A stretch of 7,876 nt of DNA from JAUWQU01 sp964605095 (GCA_964605095.1 CAZSBS010000230.1:1-7876), one strand, 5' to 3'; positions 1 to 6,159 are shown, counted from the first letter of the stretch. Program-made: numbers and translations. Notes: generated by a model from the letters alone, not told the origin.

Positions 1-2190
1 GGCCGGGAGAGCCAACTCGCTGTTGGCGGTGACCGCAAAGCTGGTCGTGGAGAAGTCGCCGCCGCTGCCCAGCGGTTCGTAAGTGGTGGCGATGCCATAT
101 TTGCCCGTCAGGTAACCGCCCACCGCAGCTTCTTCCTCTGAATTCAGCATACGATCATAGGTAATGATTTCGGCGATATCCAAATTGGCCAGCCAGCTGT
201 TGTTCTGACCGCCGATCTGATAGCCCACCGGAGATGTGTTGCCGTTGTTGACGTCGATCTTCAGCACCATGTATTCGTTAATGGTGCCCATGTCGAAGTT
301 GCCACTACTCAGCGGGGTGCCGTTCTTGGAGACTGCGTCTGGGTTCTGGTCGGGCCAGAAGTTCGTGGCGCCGTTGCCAAACAGGTAGCCCGATGCCCGG
401 TCGTCGTTCTGGTGGCCTAATACGGCACCGTAGTTGCTCCATGTTGCATTTTCGGGCGCGGAGCGGAAGACGTAGTAGTGCTCTTTGGCGAACATCGTGC
501 CACTTGCGTTCAAAGTCGCACCGCGGAATTGCACGGCGGGCAGGCCATTAACCTGGTCGGTGGCCATCACGGGCGTGCCCGTAGCGCCGATATTGGTGGC
601 CGTGTGTTCGTTGCCCGAGAGGTCCGCCCATGTGGTGACGGCTTCGCCATTGCCAAGGGCCAGTTGCGAAGCATCGAACCAAGCCGTAAGCCCGTCGGTC
701 ACCGTGAGGCCAGCAACACTACTGAGCGTCAGCGTGCCGCCCGTGAGGGTGAGGGTGCGGGCCACGTCGGCATTGCGCAGGTTATCGCCGCTGGCCAGGA
801 AAGCGCTACCGGCGCCCGGGGTCCAGACAAACTGGTTTTTGCGGGAATCTTCCAGGGAGCCGGTAATCGCCAGTGCGTTGGTGCCGGCGTTTACTGTGCC
901 GCCGGACAGCGTGGCTGTGCCGGCCGTCGCTCCGGAACCGACGTTCACCGTGCCGCCGGTGACATTGAGGGCACCCGCGGTGGCATTGAGGTTCGCGGTG
1001 CCGCCGGCGGGAACGTCCAGTTGCACGACCGTTCCGGCGCTGACGGTCAGCGCTCCGGCGTTGACAGTCGTGGCGCCGGTGTAGGTGTTCGGCCCGCTAA
1101 GGACCAGCGTGCCGGTGCCGGCCTTGGTTAGCGCCATGCCGGTGCCGCTGATCTGCCCGCTCACGGTGAGCGGGTTGGCGTTATCGCTGTTGACCTTCCA
1201 CGTCTGGCTGGCGCCAAGGATCACGGGGGCGCTGATGGTATGAGCACCCGACCCGGGATCGACGGTCACGCCGGCAGAGCCGATAGTCAAGGAACCGGCT
1301 GTGCCTTGGGCGATGCCGACCGAAGAACTCGCACCGGAGGTGAATATGAGGCAGTTGACATCAAAGTCGGTGTCCAGCGTCGTGTCGAGGTTCGCCGTAA
1401 CATCGTCGAAGAGCACATCGTATCCGCTGGTCGGCGGCAGAGCCAGCATAGTGGGAGCGGTTCCCGCCGGGGTGTTGCTGAAGTTGGTGGGAGCCGAGGC
1501 ATCCCAACTCGTGGTGTTCCCGCCGACCCAGTACGCGGGGTTGGTGAGCAGGCCCACAAGCTGGAAGCCGCTAAGCATTGCCCTATGGGTGGGATCGCCA
1601 ACAATGCCGATGGTGATGTCGTTGCTCAAGTCGGGCTGTACGCTTTCGAAGAGCACGTAGTTAGTTCCTTGAACCCACGTTGACGCGTTCCCGCCTCCAC
1701 CACCATTATCAGCAATCTGGGTCGTCCCGTTACTCACCACGTTGGTTGTCGTGAACGTGCCGAGTGACCCTGTCTCGTTAGCGTAGTAGCTGGCGATGTA
1801 CAGGTCGTACCTTTGGCCGGCGCTGAGGTCGCTGATTACCAGGTTGTACGGATCAGCATGACCAAATTGAAAATAGGCACTGCTGAGCATGGTGAGGGCG
1901 GGGCTGCCCCACCCGTTGTTCCCCTGGCTGCCGGTATCAGTGGTGAAGTCCACGGTAGTGGCGGCACCAGTGGAGTCCAACAAGTCGTCCATGAAAAAAG
2001 TACTAGCCCCCGTCGTATTCCACGTATCGCCGAGGCCTCCGGCGGGGCCGACGAGCCCGGATCTGACAACGCCATCAACGTTTACGTTGATGAGCGTCTG
2101 GGCGTCAGCCGGGGCCGGCACGGCGAAGGATGCCGCGACCAGGGAAAGGACAAACAACACGTTGGTGAATTGACTTTGCGACCGTTTCAT
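1..2190 (-). CDS. Secreted beta-strand-repeat / LamG-like domain protein (C-terminus beyond window edge)
   Basis: Open for all 730 codons from ATG at 2190 to the left edge, so the C-terminus is missing. AGGAG at 2202-2198 sits 7 nt before the ATG. Residues 1-30 form a signal peptide: MKRS, a hydrophobic core, then ADA before Q31. Residues about 31-210 form a Gly/Asn/Thr-rich beta domain with a YDLYIASYY motif, of a type common in exported planctomycete and verrucomicrobial proteins. Residues about 354-384 match the autotransporter-associated beta-strand repeat (LTKAGTGTLVLSG, NTYTGATTV), followed by degenerate Gly/Thr/Ala beta repeats. Residues about 498-710 resemble a LamG/concanavalin-like domain (AWFDASQ, TWADLSGN near the start; EIITYDRMLNSEEEAAVGGYL near the end). 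The product is probably exported and surface-bound or extracellular, perhaps carbohydrate- or matrix-binding. No catalytic motif is visible. An anchor such as a PEP-CTERM tail could lie outside the window. Existence is near certain; function is inferred. Confidence 0.9.
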   Translation of the reverse strand, partial: MKRSQSQFTNVLFVLSLVAASFAVPAPADAQTLINVNVDGVVRSGLVGPAGGLGDTWNTTGASTFFMDDLLDSTGAATTVDFTTDTGSQGNNGWGSPALTMLSSAYFQFGHADPYNLVISDLSAGQRYDLYIASYYANETGSLGTFTTTNVVSNGTTQIADNGGGGGNASTWVQGTNYVLFESVQPDLSNDITIGIVGDPTHRAMLSGFQLVGLLTNPAYWVGGNTTSWDASAPTNFSNTPAGTAPTMLALPPTSGYDVLFDDVTANLDTTLDTDFDVNCLIFTSGASSSVGIAQGTAGSLTIGSAGVTVDPGSGAHTISAPVILGASQTWKVNSDNANPLTVSGQISGTGMALTKAGTGTLVLSGPNTYTGATTVNAGALTVSAGTVVQLDVPAGGTANLNATAGALNVTGGTVNVGSGATAGTATLSGGTVNAGTNALAITGSLEDSRKNQFVWTPGAGSAFLASGDNLRNADVARTLTLTGGTLTLSSVAGLTVTDGLTAWFDASQLALGNGEAVTTWADLSGNEHTATNIGATGTPVMATDQVNGLPAVQFRGATLNASGTMFAKEHYYVFRSAPENATWSNYGAVLGHQNDDRASGYLFGNGATNFWPDQNPDAVSKNGTPLSSGNFDMGTINEYMVLKIDVNNGNTSPVGYQIGGQNNSWLANLDIAEIITYDRMLNSEEEAAVGGYLTGKYGIATTYEPLGSGGDFSTTSFAVTANSELALPA

Positions 2191-2300
2191 GCCTCTTCTC
2201 CTAGAAAATGGTACAGGAACCGCTCTGACGGACTCGCTTGGCAGTCGTCGCGGCTTTTGCTGCCTCCACGCACACTGCCAGCCTCGCTTGCAACAACTCC
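2132..2300 (-). repeat. Direct repeat, copy 1: leader plus signal-peptide cassette
   Basis: About 170 bp nearly the same as 3383-3556, in the same orientation. It spans the end of the 5' leader, the Shine-Dalgarno region and about the first 20 codons. Blocks such as GTTGTTGCAAGCGAGGCTGG, GCGGTTCCTGTACCATTTT, ATGAAACGGTC and TTGTTTGTCCTTTCC are identical in both copies. Similarity stops soon after the hydrophobic core of the signal peptide, so the mature proteins are different. Confidence 0.85.
2191..2300 (-). promoter_or_regulatory. Conserved structured mRNA leader with possible Shine-Dalgarno-hiding hairpin (copy 1)
   Basis: This is the untranslated leader of the secreted beta-repeat gene, strongly conserved with the leader at 3442-3556. 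A 7-bp helix UGGCAGU/ACUGCCA (2280-2274 with 2245-2239) encloses a 5-bp helix CGUGG/CCGCG (2270-2266 with 2253-2249). Next to the gene, UUCCU (2219-2215) can pair with the Shine-Dalgarno AGGAG (2202-2198) across a 12-nt loop. I do not recognise it as a known riboswitch class. Its layout, an upstream folded part and a ribosome-site hairpin, suggests translational control, but that is inference. Confidence 0.45.
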
Positions 2301-2335
2301 GACTAGAGGAAATCTCCAAACTGAACTATGTCCGC

Positions 2336-2364
2336 ATTCTAAACCTGAAAGCTTCTTTTGTCAA
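2336..2364 (-). promoter_or_regulatory. Sigma-70-type promoter of the secreted beta-repeat gene
   Basis: On the minus strand, TTGACA (2364-2359) is followed by exactly 17 nt and TAGAAT (2341-2336), a 6/6 and 5/6 match to the -35 and -10 consensus. Transcription would start near 2329, giving a 5' leader of about 139 nt. The gene at 3441 has the same -35 with the same spacing, which supports the call. Confidence 0.72.
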
Positions 2365-2589
2365 CATCATTTTGCTTTTTATTACTATGGTTTTCATGTT
2401 TTTGTGTTATGTCTTTTTGCGACAGGCGGTTGAGGGAGCGGGGGGAAAGAGTTTTTTCCGGTCATAGAAGCATATCTCACGCAGAGGCACGGTCTCGCCT
2501 ACCCCGTGTTGGTCGGGAGGTCGCTGACCCACAGGGTTCCTGCGGAAGAGCGATGAGAGGGGAGGCAGGGCATCGTCGGCAACCCAATT
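2365..2589. other. Intergenic region with small inverted repeats, no gene
   Basis: This forms most of the non-coding gap (2365-2751) between the two secreted-protein genes. I see no credible ORF. It has small dyads: CACGG/CCGTG (2488-2492 with 2504-2508, 11-nt loop), GGTC/GACC (2519-2522 with 2526-2529, 3-nt loop) and the 10-bp palindrome CCCAATTGGG (2583-2592). None is followed by a convincing T-tract on either strand. Confidence 0.4.
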
Positions 2590-2696
2590 GGGGATTTGGG
2601 AGGGGGAAAGGGGTCAGAAAGTGGTTTTGGAATGGTTTTGAGGCTGGAATCGGTTGGAAAGCGGGGCGAAAGTGGGGTTTGGGAGTGGTTTGGAAT
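2590..2696 (-). terminator. Candidate Rho-dependent terminator (C-rich, G-poor RNA)
   Basis: Over these 107 nt the plus strand has 52 G and only 5 C, so minus-strand RNA running out of the gene at 3441-2752 would have 52 C and 5 G, with many evenly spaced YC dinucleotides. That is the classic composition of a Rho utilisation site. It starts about 55 nt past the stop codon. No intrinsic hairpin-plus-U-tract terminator is visible between the two minus-strand genes, which makes Rho a reasonable alternative. Confidence 0.45.
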
Positions 2697-2751
2697 CCTG
2701 CGCGATTTCGGGGTGTGCAGAAGAAAAGTTGCTCACGGCTGAAGCCACTCG

Positions 2752-3441
2752 TCAGCCCTCTTCCCCGCCCTCCATGCCGAGTTGGCGGAGCTTGTTGCGG
2801 AGCGTGTTGCGGTGGAGCCCGAGCAGGTCGGCGGCGGCGGACTGGTTGCCGTGCGTCTCGGCCAAGGCCCGGCGGATCAGGATCCGTTCCAGCGGCTCGA
2901 CCGCCCTGCCGAACTGGCCCGGGCCCGGCGGCAGCGAGTCGAGATACGCCTCGGCGGCTTGGTCGATCCGCGAGGCGGCATCCGGGCCGGGGCCGCCGAC
3001 GGCTGCCCTCACGGCCGGGGGAAGATGGTGCGGCAGAATCAGGTCCCCTAAAATGCCAAACGAAATGGCGCCCCCATCACTCTTGGTGCAGAATACGTTG
3101 GTCCACCCACTGCCCGACCGGAGGGGCGGATCGTCAGCCTTGGCATACAGGCCAAGGATGAAGTCATCCGCCGGCAAAGTGTCGCCTACTCCTCCTGTGG
3201 AAAAGTCCCAGCCCTGCGCGTTATGCACGCTGTTAGCGGAAGGCCCGCCCAGCGCAACAGCGACGGGCGTGCTGCTGCCGTTAAGGCTGTAACCATTACC
3301 AGTGACGTCGGTCCCGGTGCCGTCATTAAAAGACCAGTTGGCAATGAGTTCTGCCGACACGGGGCTGGCGACGAGAACAATCGCCGCAAGCATGGAAAGG
3401 ACAAACAACATGTTAGCGAACAGACTTGGTGACCGTTTCAT
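2752..3441 (-). CDS. Chimeric ORF: secreted LamG-like N-terminus fused to NtrC-type Fis DNA-binding domain
   Basis: 229 codons from ATG at 3441, with AGGAG at 3453-3449 as ribosome site. Residues 1-30 are a signal peptide (hydrophobic core, SPVSA before E31) matching that of the gene at 2190. Residues 31 to about 131 resemble the first half of a LamG-like domain (LIANWSFNDGTG, DDFILGLYAKADD, NVFCTKSDGG), which then stops short. From about residue 132 (GDLILPHHLPP) to the end it reads as the C-terminus of a sigma-54-dependent response regulator: the segment after the AAA+ domain, then a Fis helix-turn-helix at about 183-223 (PLERILIRRALAETHGNQ, AADLLGLHRNTLRNKL). An exported protein with a cytoplasmic DNA-binding domain makes little sense, so this is probably the product of a deletion near 3050 that joined two truncated genes in frame. 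Both ends are still open and well conserved, so the junction is either recent or an assembly artefact. Confidence 0.75.
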   Translation of the reverse strand: MKRSPSLFANMLFVLSMLAAIVLVASPVSAELIANWSFNDGTGTDVTGNGYSLNGSSTPVAVALGGPSANSVHNAQGWDFSTGGVGDTLPADDFILGLYAKADDPPLRSGSGWTNVFCTKSDGGAISFGILGDLILPHHLPPAVRAAVGGPGPDAASRIDQAAEAYLDSLPPGPGQFGRAVEPLERILIRRALAETHGNQSAAADLLGLHRNTLRNKLRQLGMEGGEEG

Positions 3442-3556
3442 GCCTCATCTCCTAAAAATGGTACAGGAACCGCTCTTCTCCTGCGGACTTGACTTGGCAG
3501 TCGTCGCGGCTTTTGTCGCCTCCGCGCACGCTACCAGCCTCGCTTGCAACAACTCC
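3383..3556 (-). repeat. Direct repeat, copy 2: leader plus signal-peptide cassette
   Basis: Second copy of the cassette at 2132-2300, covering leader, ribosome site and about 20 codons of the LamG/Fis chimera. It differs from copy 1 by scattered substitutions and a few extra bases (about 3475-3481) between the folded part and the ribosome-site hairpin. The two copies are about 1.25 kb apart in the same orientation, so recombination between them could delete the gene between. Confidence 0.85.
3442..3556 (-). promoter_or_regulatory. Conserved structured mRNA leader with possible Shine-Dalgarno-hiding hairpin (copy 2)
   Basis: Same fold as copy 1. The outer helix UGGUAG/CUGCCA (3536-3531 with 3500-3495) and inner helix CGCGG/CCGCG (3526-3522 with 3509-3505) differ from copy 1 by one substitution each. 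Each change turns C-G into U-G or the reverse, so pairing is kept. UUCCU (3469-3465) can again pair with AGGAG (3453-3449) over an 11-nt loop. The seventh outer pair of copy 1 is lost here (C-A). Confidence 0.45.
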
Positions 3557-3589
3557 TAATCCAAATAAACAACTGCTTACTATAGCCAT

Positions 3590-3618
3590 ACACTACACCC
3601 AACTGCTCTCTTTGTCAA
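3590..3618 (-). promoter_or_regulatory. Sigma-70-type promoter of the LamG/Fis chimera
   Basis: TTGACA (3618-3613), 17 nt, then TAGTGT (3595-3590) on the minus strand. The -35 and spacing equal those of the promoter at 2364-2336. The -10 is weaker (3/6). The start site would be near 3583, giving a leader of about 142 nt, close to the 139 nt of the other gene. Confidence 0.55.
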
Positions 3619-3704
3619 TGTTTTATTGGTTTTTTGGGTTCTCATCCAGAAAACGTGGTGAACAAGATGCTTGTGTTGCCGCATAACCGTGTTGCGTTTA
3701 ACGC

Positions 3705-3734
3705 TTTACAGCCACCGGCAGGCAGGGGTATATT
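3705..3734 (+). promoter_or_regulatory. Candidate promoter for a small RNA
   Basis: TTTACA (3705-3710), 18 nt, TATATT (3729-3734): 5/6 matches to both sigma-70 boxes at acceptable spacing. It points into the highly structured segment at 3741-3840 and not towards any ORF. Its -10 lies in the loop of a 27-bp dyad. Confidence 0.5.
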
Positions 3735-3743
3735 CTGCCTGCC
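3717..3743. repeat. Perfect 9-bp dyad surrounding a -10 box (operator-like)
   Basis: GGCAGGCAG (3717-3725) and CTGCCTGCC (3735-3743) are perfect inverted repeats around GGGTATATT, which holds the -10 of the promoter at 3705-3734. There is no T-tract on either side, so it does not look like an intrinsic terminator. It could be an operator for a dimeric repressor or a cruciform-forming site. Confidence 0.6.
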
Positions 3744-3840
3744 ATCGCGGAGGGTAGGGCAACGCTGGCGAGCGACCCGAGCGCCGCGACGGTGCCATAC
3801 GGCACGGGCGGTTTTCCTTAGTGAAGACCGCCTGTTTGTC
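3741..3840 (+). ncRNA. Candidate structured small RNA, about 100 nt
   Basis: Three hairpins follow each other with almost no unpaired bases between. H1: UCGCGG/CCGCGA (3745-3750 with 3784-3789), enclosing GGGU/ACCC (3753-3756 with 3776-3779) and CGCU/AGCG (3764-3767 with 3772-3775). H2: GUGCC-AUAC-GGCAC (3792-3805). H3: a 10-bp stem (3807-3816 with 3823-3832) with a 6-nt loop, followed by UGUUUGU as in a weak intrinsic terminator. H3 contains a U-G pair (3813, 3826) that would be an A-C mismatch on the other strand, favouring the plus strand. A promoter lies just upstream. I do not recognise the family. The alternative is that these hairpins belong to the 3' end of the minus-strand membrane protein mRNA. 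Confidence 0.45.
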
Positions 3841-3855
3841 AATATGCCGTTGGCC

Positions 3856-4257
3856 TTAAGCGATAAACGCATTCTGTTTCTTCTTCCTGCAAGCCCTAAC
3901 ATCCTCCGAGCACGTTTTTGGGATGAGAACCAGAATAAGGACTCCGCCGACGATGAAGGCGATGCCGGCAAGCGTGGCTAGGGCAATAACCGCAAGGTAG
4001 GTGAAGCGCCTATGAGTCCTGGAGCAATAGCCGCCCCAGTTGTTCCCTGCCCAACCGACATAGCAGGACATCAGCAAGGCCGGACCCAGGAACTGGTCGG
4101 CGAATTCTTTATGCCCGGTGCCCGCTGCGACTACTCCAGCCACCATGACCGCTGCCGTGACTGCAATGAGTACGAAGAGGACGAACTTGATTCGTTGGTA
4201 ACCCCATTGGCATTGGCCCTTGGCGAAGATTCTAGTGTCGGCGTGTCTCTCCCGCAA
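3856..4257 (-). CDS. Small membrane protein of unknown function
   Basis: The frame is open from well upstream and ends at TAA (3858-3856). The protein-like part has hydrophobic segments at about 23-46 (IKFVLFVLIAVTAAVMVAGV) and 85-113 (FTYLAVIALATLAGIAFIVG), and a shorter one around 55-70. There is a cysteine- and tryptophan-containing loop (SCYVGWAGNNWGGYC) and a basic tail (CRKKKQNAFIA). No ATG precedes the first membrane segment in frame. TTG at 4257 (133 aa) is the nearest plausible start, but it lacks a clear ribosome site. GGGAGAG at about 4253-4247 is not followed by a usable codon in frame. The frame may be disrupted upstream, or the start may be unusual. It is divergent from der, 72 bp away. 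I do not recognise a family. The membrane segments and basic flanks suggest a real protein and not chance. Confidence 0.5.
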   Translation of the reverse strand: MRERHADTRIFAKGQCQWGYQRIKFVLFVLIAVTAAVMVAGVVAAGTGHKEFADQFLGPALLMSCYVGWAGNNWGGYCSRTHRRFTYLAVIALATLAGIAFIVGGVLILVLIPKTCSEDVRACRKKKQNAFIA

Positions 4258-4299
4258 TGTCAGCGTCTTTGATTCGCTTCCGGGCCGGTCGTGGCAAAT

Positions 4300-4314
4300 C
4301 CCGCCCGGGGCGGG
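4300..4314 (+). repeat. GC-only hairpin in front of der
   Basis: CCCGCC (4300-4305) and GGCGGG (4309-4314) form a 6-bp all-GC stem with a 3-nt loop, ending 15 nt before the der start codon. No good Shine-Dalgarno sequence is visible between it and the ATG. Such a stem could affect ribosome access, but this is a guess. Confidence 0.35.
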
Positions 4315-4329
4315 TATGATGCTCGGCTT

Positions 4330-6159
4330 ATGAAACTGCCAACCGTTGCCATCGTGGGCCGGCCTAACGTCGGCAAGAGCAGCTTGCTGAATCGTTTGGT
4401 CGGCCAGAGGATTTCGATCGTAGACCCGACGCCTGGGGTAACTCGCGACCGCATCAGCGTGCCGTGCCCCATCGGCGATGGCTACGTCGAGTTGGTGGAC
4501 ACCGGCGGGATCGGGATCGTCGATCACGACGACCTGACCGAGCACGTCGAGAACCAGATCGCCTATGGCCTGGCCGAGGCGAACCTGTTGATCTTCCTGG
4601 TCGATGCCCGCGAGGGCGTCACGCTGCTGGACCGCCACGTGGCCGAGCGACTGCGGCGACTGGCCGTGCCGGTGATACTGGTGGCCAACAAGATTGACGA
4701 GGTGGGCATGTCGGCTGAGATGGGCGAGCTGAACTCGCTGGGCTTCGGCGAGCCGATCCCCGTTTCCGCCCACCACGGCACGGGCATGGACCGGCTTGCC
4801 GACGCGATCGCCCGCGTGCTTGGCGAGCTGCCCGCCCGCCCGCCGGAAGAGGCCGTGATGAAGCTGGCGATAGTCGGCAAGCGCAACGCCGGCAAGAGCA
4901 CGTTTATCAATGCCCTGGCCGGTCAGGAGCGTGTGATAGTCTCGGAGACGCCCGGCACGACGCGAGACAGCGTGGATGTGACCGTCGAGATCAGCGGGCG
5001 GAAGTTCATGCTCATCGACACCGCCGGCGTCCGCAAGAGGCGTCGCATCGTCCAGCAGGACATCGAGTTCTACAGCTACCACAGGGCCCTTCGCAGCATC
5101 CGCCGGGCCGACGTGGTGGCGCTGATGATCGACGCGTCCATGCCGGTCAGCAAGGTCGACAAGGACCTCTCACGCGACATCATCGACCAGTTCAAGCCCG
5201 TGGTGCTGGTTGTGAACAAGTGGGACCTGACCCACGGCCAGGCCGCCGGCGAGGACTACGAGGCGTACTTCGACAAGGTCTTCCCGGAGCTTACCTACGC
5301 CCCGATCTGCCTGACCAGCGCCACGACGGGCCTGAACATCCATCAGACCATCAGCATGGCTGAGCAGCTTTTCGACCAGGCCCGGCTGCGGGTGCCGACG
5401 GCCCGACTGAACGCCGTGATCGAGCAGATAACCGCCCAGCGCGGCCCCAGCCACAAATCGGGCACGAAGCCGCCGAAGATCCTCTATGTCTCGCAGATCA
5501 CGACGTGCCCGCCGACAATCGTCTGCTTCGTCAACGACGTGCGAAGTTTCGACCGCGGCTACCAGCGGTTCCTTGTGAACCAGCTACGCCTGCACCTGCC
5601 GTACTCCGAGGTGCCCATCCGCGTGTTGTTCCGCTCGCGCCGCGAGCACGAAGGGACCCGCGGCCAGGGCGGACATATTGCCGAGGCCGCTGAGGCCGCT
5701 AAGGCTGCTAAGGCTATTGAGGCTGCCAAGGCTATCGAGGCCGAGGACATGGACTTGTCACGCCAGGACCGGGAAGAGCAGGCCGGCCGGGAGATTCCAT
5801 CTGACGAACCGCCGACGGTCCCTGATGAAAGGCTGGCCCATGCCGGCGGCGACCGGAAGCGTCGCGTCCCCAGCCGGGCTGCCCGATACGCCAAAGCCGG
5901 CAAGCACCCGCGAGGCGGCAAGCCCGGCAAGTCTCCGCAGGGCGCTAAGCCTGGCGCTGGCAAGTACAAGGGCGGCGGCGTTACCGGCGGCGGCAAAGCG
6001 CGTCCGCTTGGCGCCAGGCCCAAAGGCAAGGGCGGCTTGCCAAAGCCGGCCGGTCACACCGGCGGCCCGAAAGGAAGGGGCTCCAAAGGCAGCGGACCAA
6101 AGGGCTCCGGACCAAAGGGTCAAAAAGGCCCAAGAGGCCCGCGGAAACGCCGACCTTAG
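4330..6159 (+). CDS. der: Ribosome-assembly GTPase Der (EngA) with long basic C-terminal tail
   Basis: 609 aa from ATG at 4330. A GTG at 4291 would add 13 residues, but MKLPTVAIVGRPNVGKSS is the usual Der beginning. Der has two tandem GTPase domains and a KH-like domain and acts in 50S subunit assembly in the cytoplasm. Domain 1: P-loop GRPNVGKS (10-17), T38, DTGG (57-60), NKID (120-123), SAHHG (146-150). Domain 2: GKRNAGKS (183-190) where GRPNVGKS is more common, DTAG (230-233), NKWD (296-299). The KH-like domain is about 345-437. All GTP-binding motifs are present. The core ends near 440, the normal family length, but about 170 more residues follow: an Ala/Lys/Glu repeat (452-469), an acidic linker, then a Gly/Lys/Pro/Arg-rich tail ending GPRGPRKRRP, likely disordered and RNA-binding. 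The identification is firm; the tail's role is inferred. Confidence 0.96.
   Translation: MKLPTVAIVGRPNVGKSSLLNRLVGQRISIVDPTPGVTRDRISVPCPIGDGYVELVDTGGIGIVDHDDLTEHVENQIAYGLAEANLLIFLVDAREGVTLLDRHVAERLRRLAVPVILVANKIDEVGMSAEMGELNSLGFGEPIPVSAHHGTGMDRLADAIARVLGELPARPPEEAVMKLAIVGKRNAGKSTFINALAGQERVIVSETPGTTRDSVDVTVEISGRKFMLIDTAGVRKRRRIVQQDIEFYSYHRALRSIRRADVVALMIDASMPVSKVDKDLSRDIIDQFKPVVLVVNKWDLTHGQAAGEDYEAYFDKVFPELTYAPICLTSATTGLNIHQTISMAEQLFDQARLRVPTARLNAVIEQITAQRGPSHKSGTKPPKILYVSQITTCPPTIVCFVNDVRSFDRGYQRFLVNQLRLHLPYSEVPIRVLFRSRREHEGTRGQGGHIAEAAEAAKAAKAIEAAKAIEAEDMDLSRQDREEQAGREIPSDEPPTVPDERLAHAGGDRKRRVPSRAARYAKAGKHPRGGKPGKSPQGAKPGAGKYKGGGVTGGGKARPLGARPKGKGGLPKPAGHTGGPKGRGSKGSGPKGSGPKGQKGPRGPRKRRP
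5683..5736 (+). repeat. Six imperfect 9-bp tandem repeats within der
   Basis: Units of the form RAGGCYRYN follow each other at 5683, 5692, 5701, 5710, 5719 and 5728, encoding an (E/K)A(A/I) helix-prone repeat at residues 452-469 of Der. Such a repeat can change length by slippage in steps of three residues. Confidence 0.75.

Noticed and set aside
485..1084. Long plus-strand frames over 478-1683
   Set aside because: They are antisense to the secreted beta-repeat protein, which is open for 730 codons with clear domains. Their composition mirrors its Gly/Thr/Ala repeats.
3694..3860. Integron attC site
   Set aside because: GTTTAAC at 3696-3702 fits RYYYAAC, but the partner near 3850 (GTTGGCC) does not fit GTTRRRY, and the segment is not palindromic end to end. 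It holds separate hairpins instead.
3856..5082. 408-codon minus-strand reading frame
   Set aside because: Its upstream two thirds lie antisense to der and read as a shadow (His/Arg/Asp-rich, no family). Only the last 130 or so codons look like protein and are annotated separately.
5559..6123. Antisense frames over the der tail
   Set aside because: They are Pro/Ala/Ser-rich mirror images of the Gly/Lys-rich tail, with no ribosome site or recognised domain.
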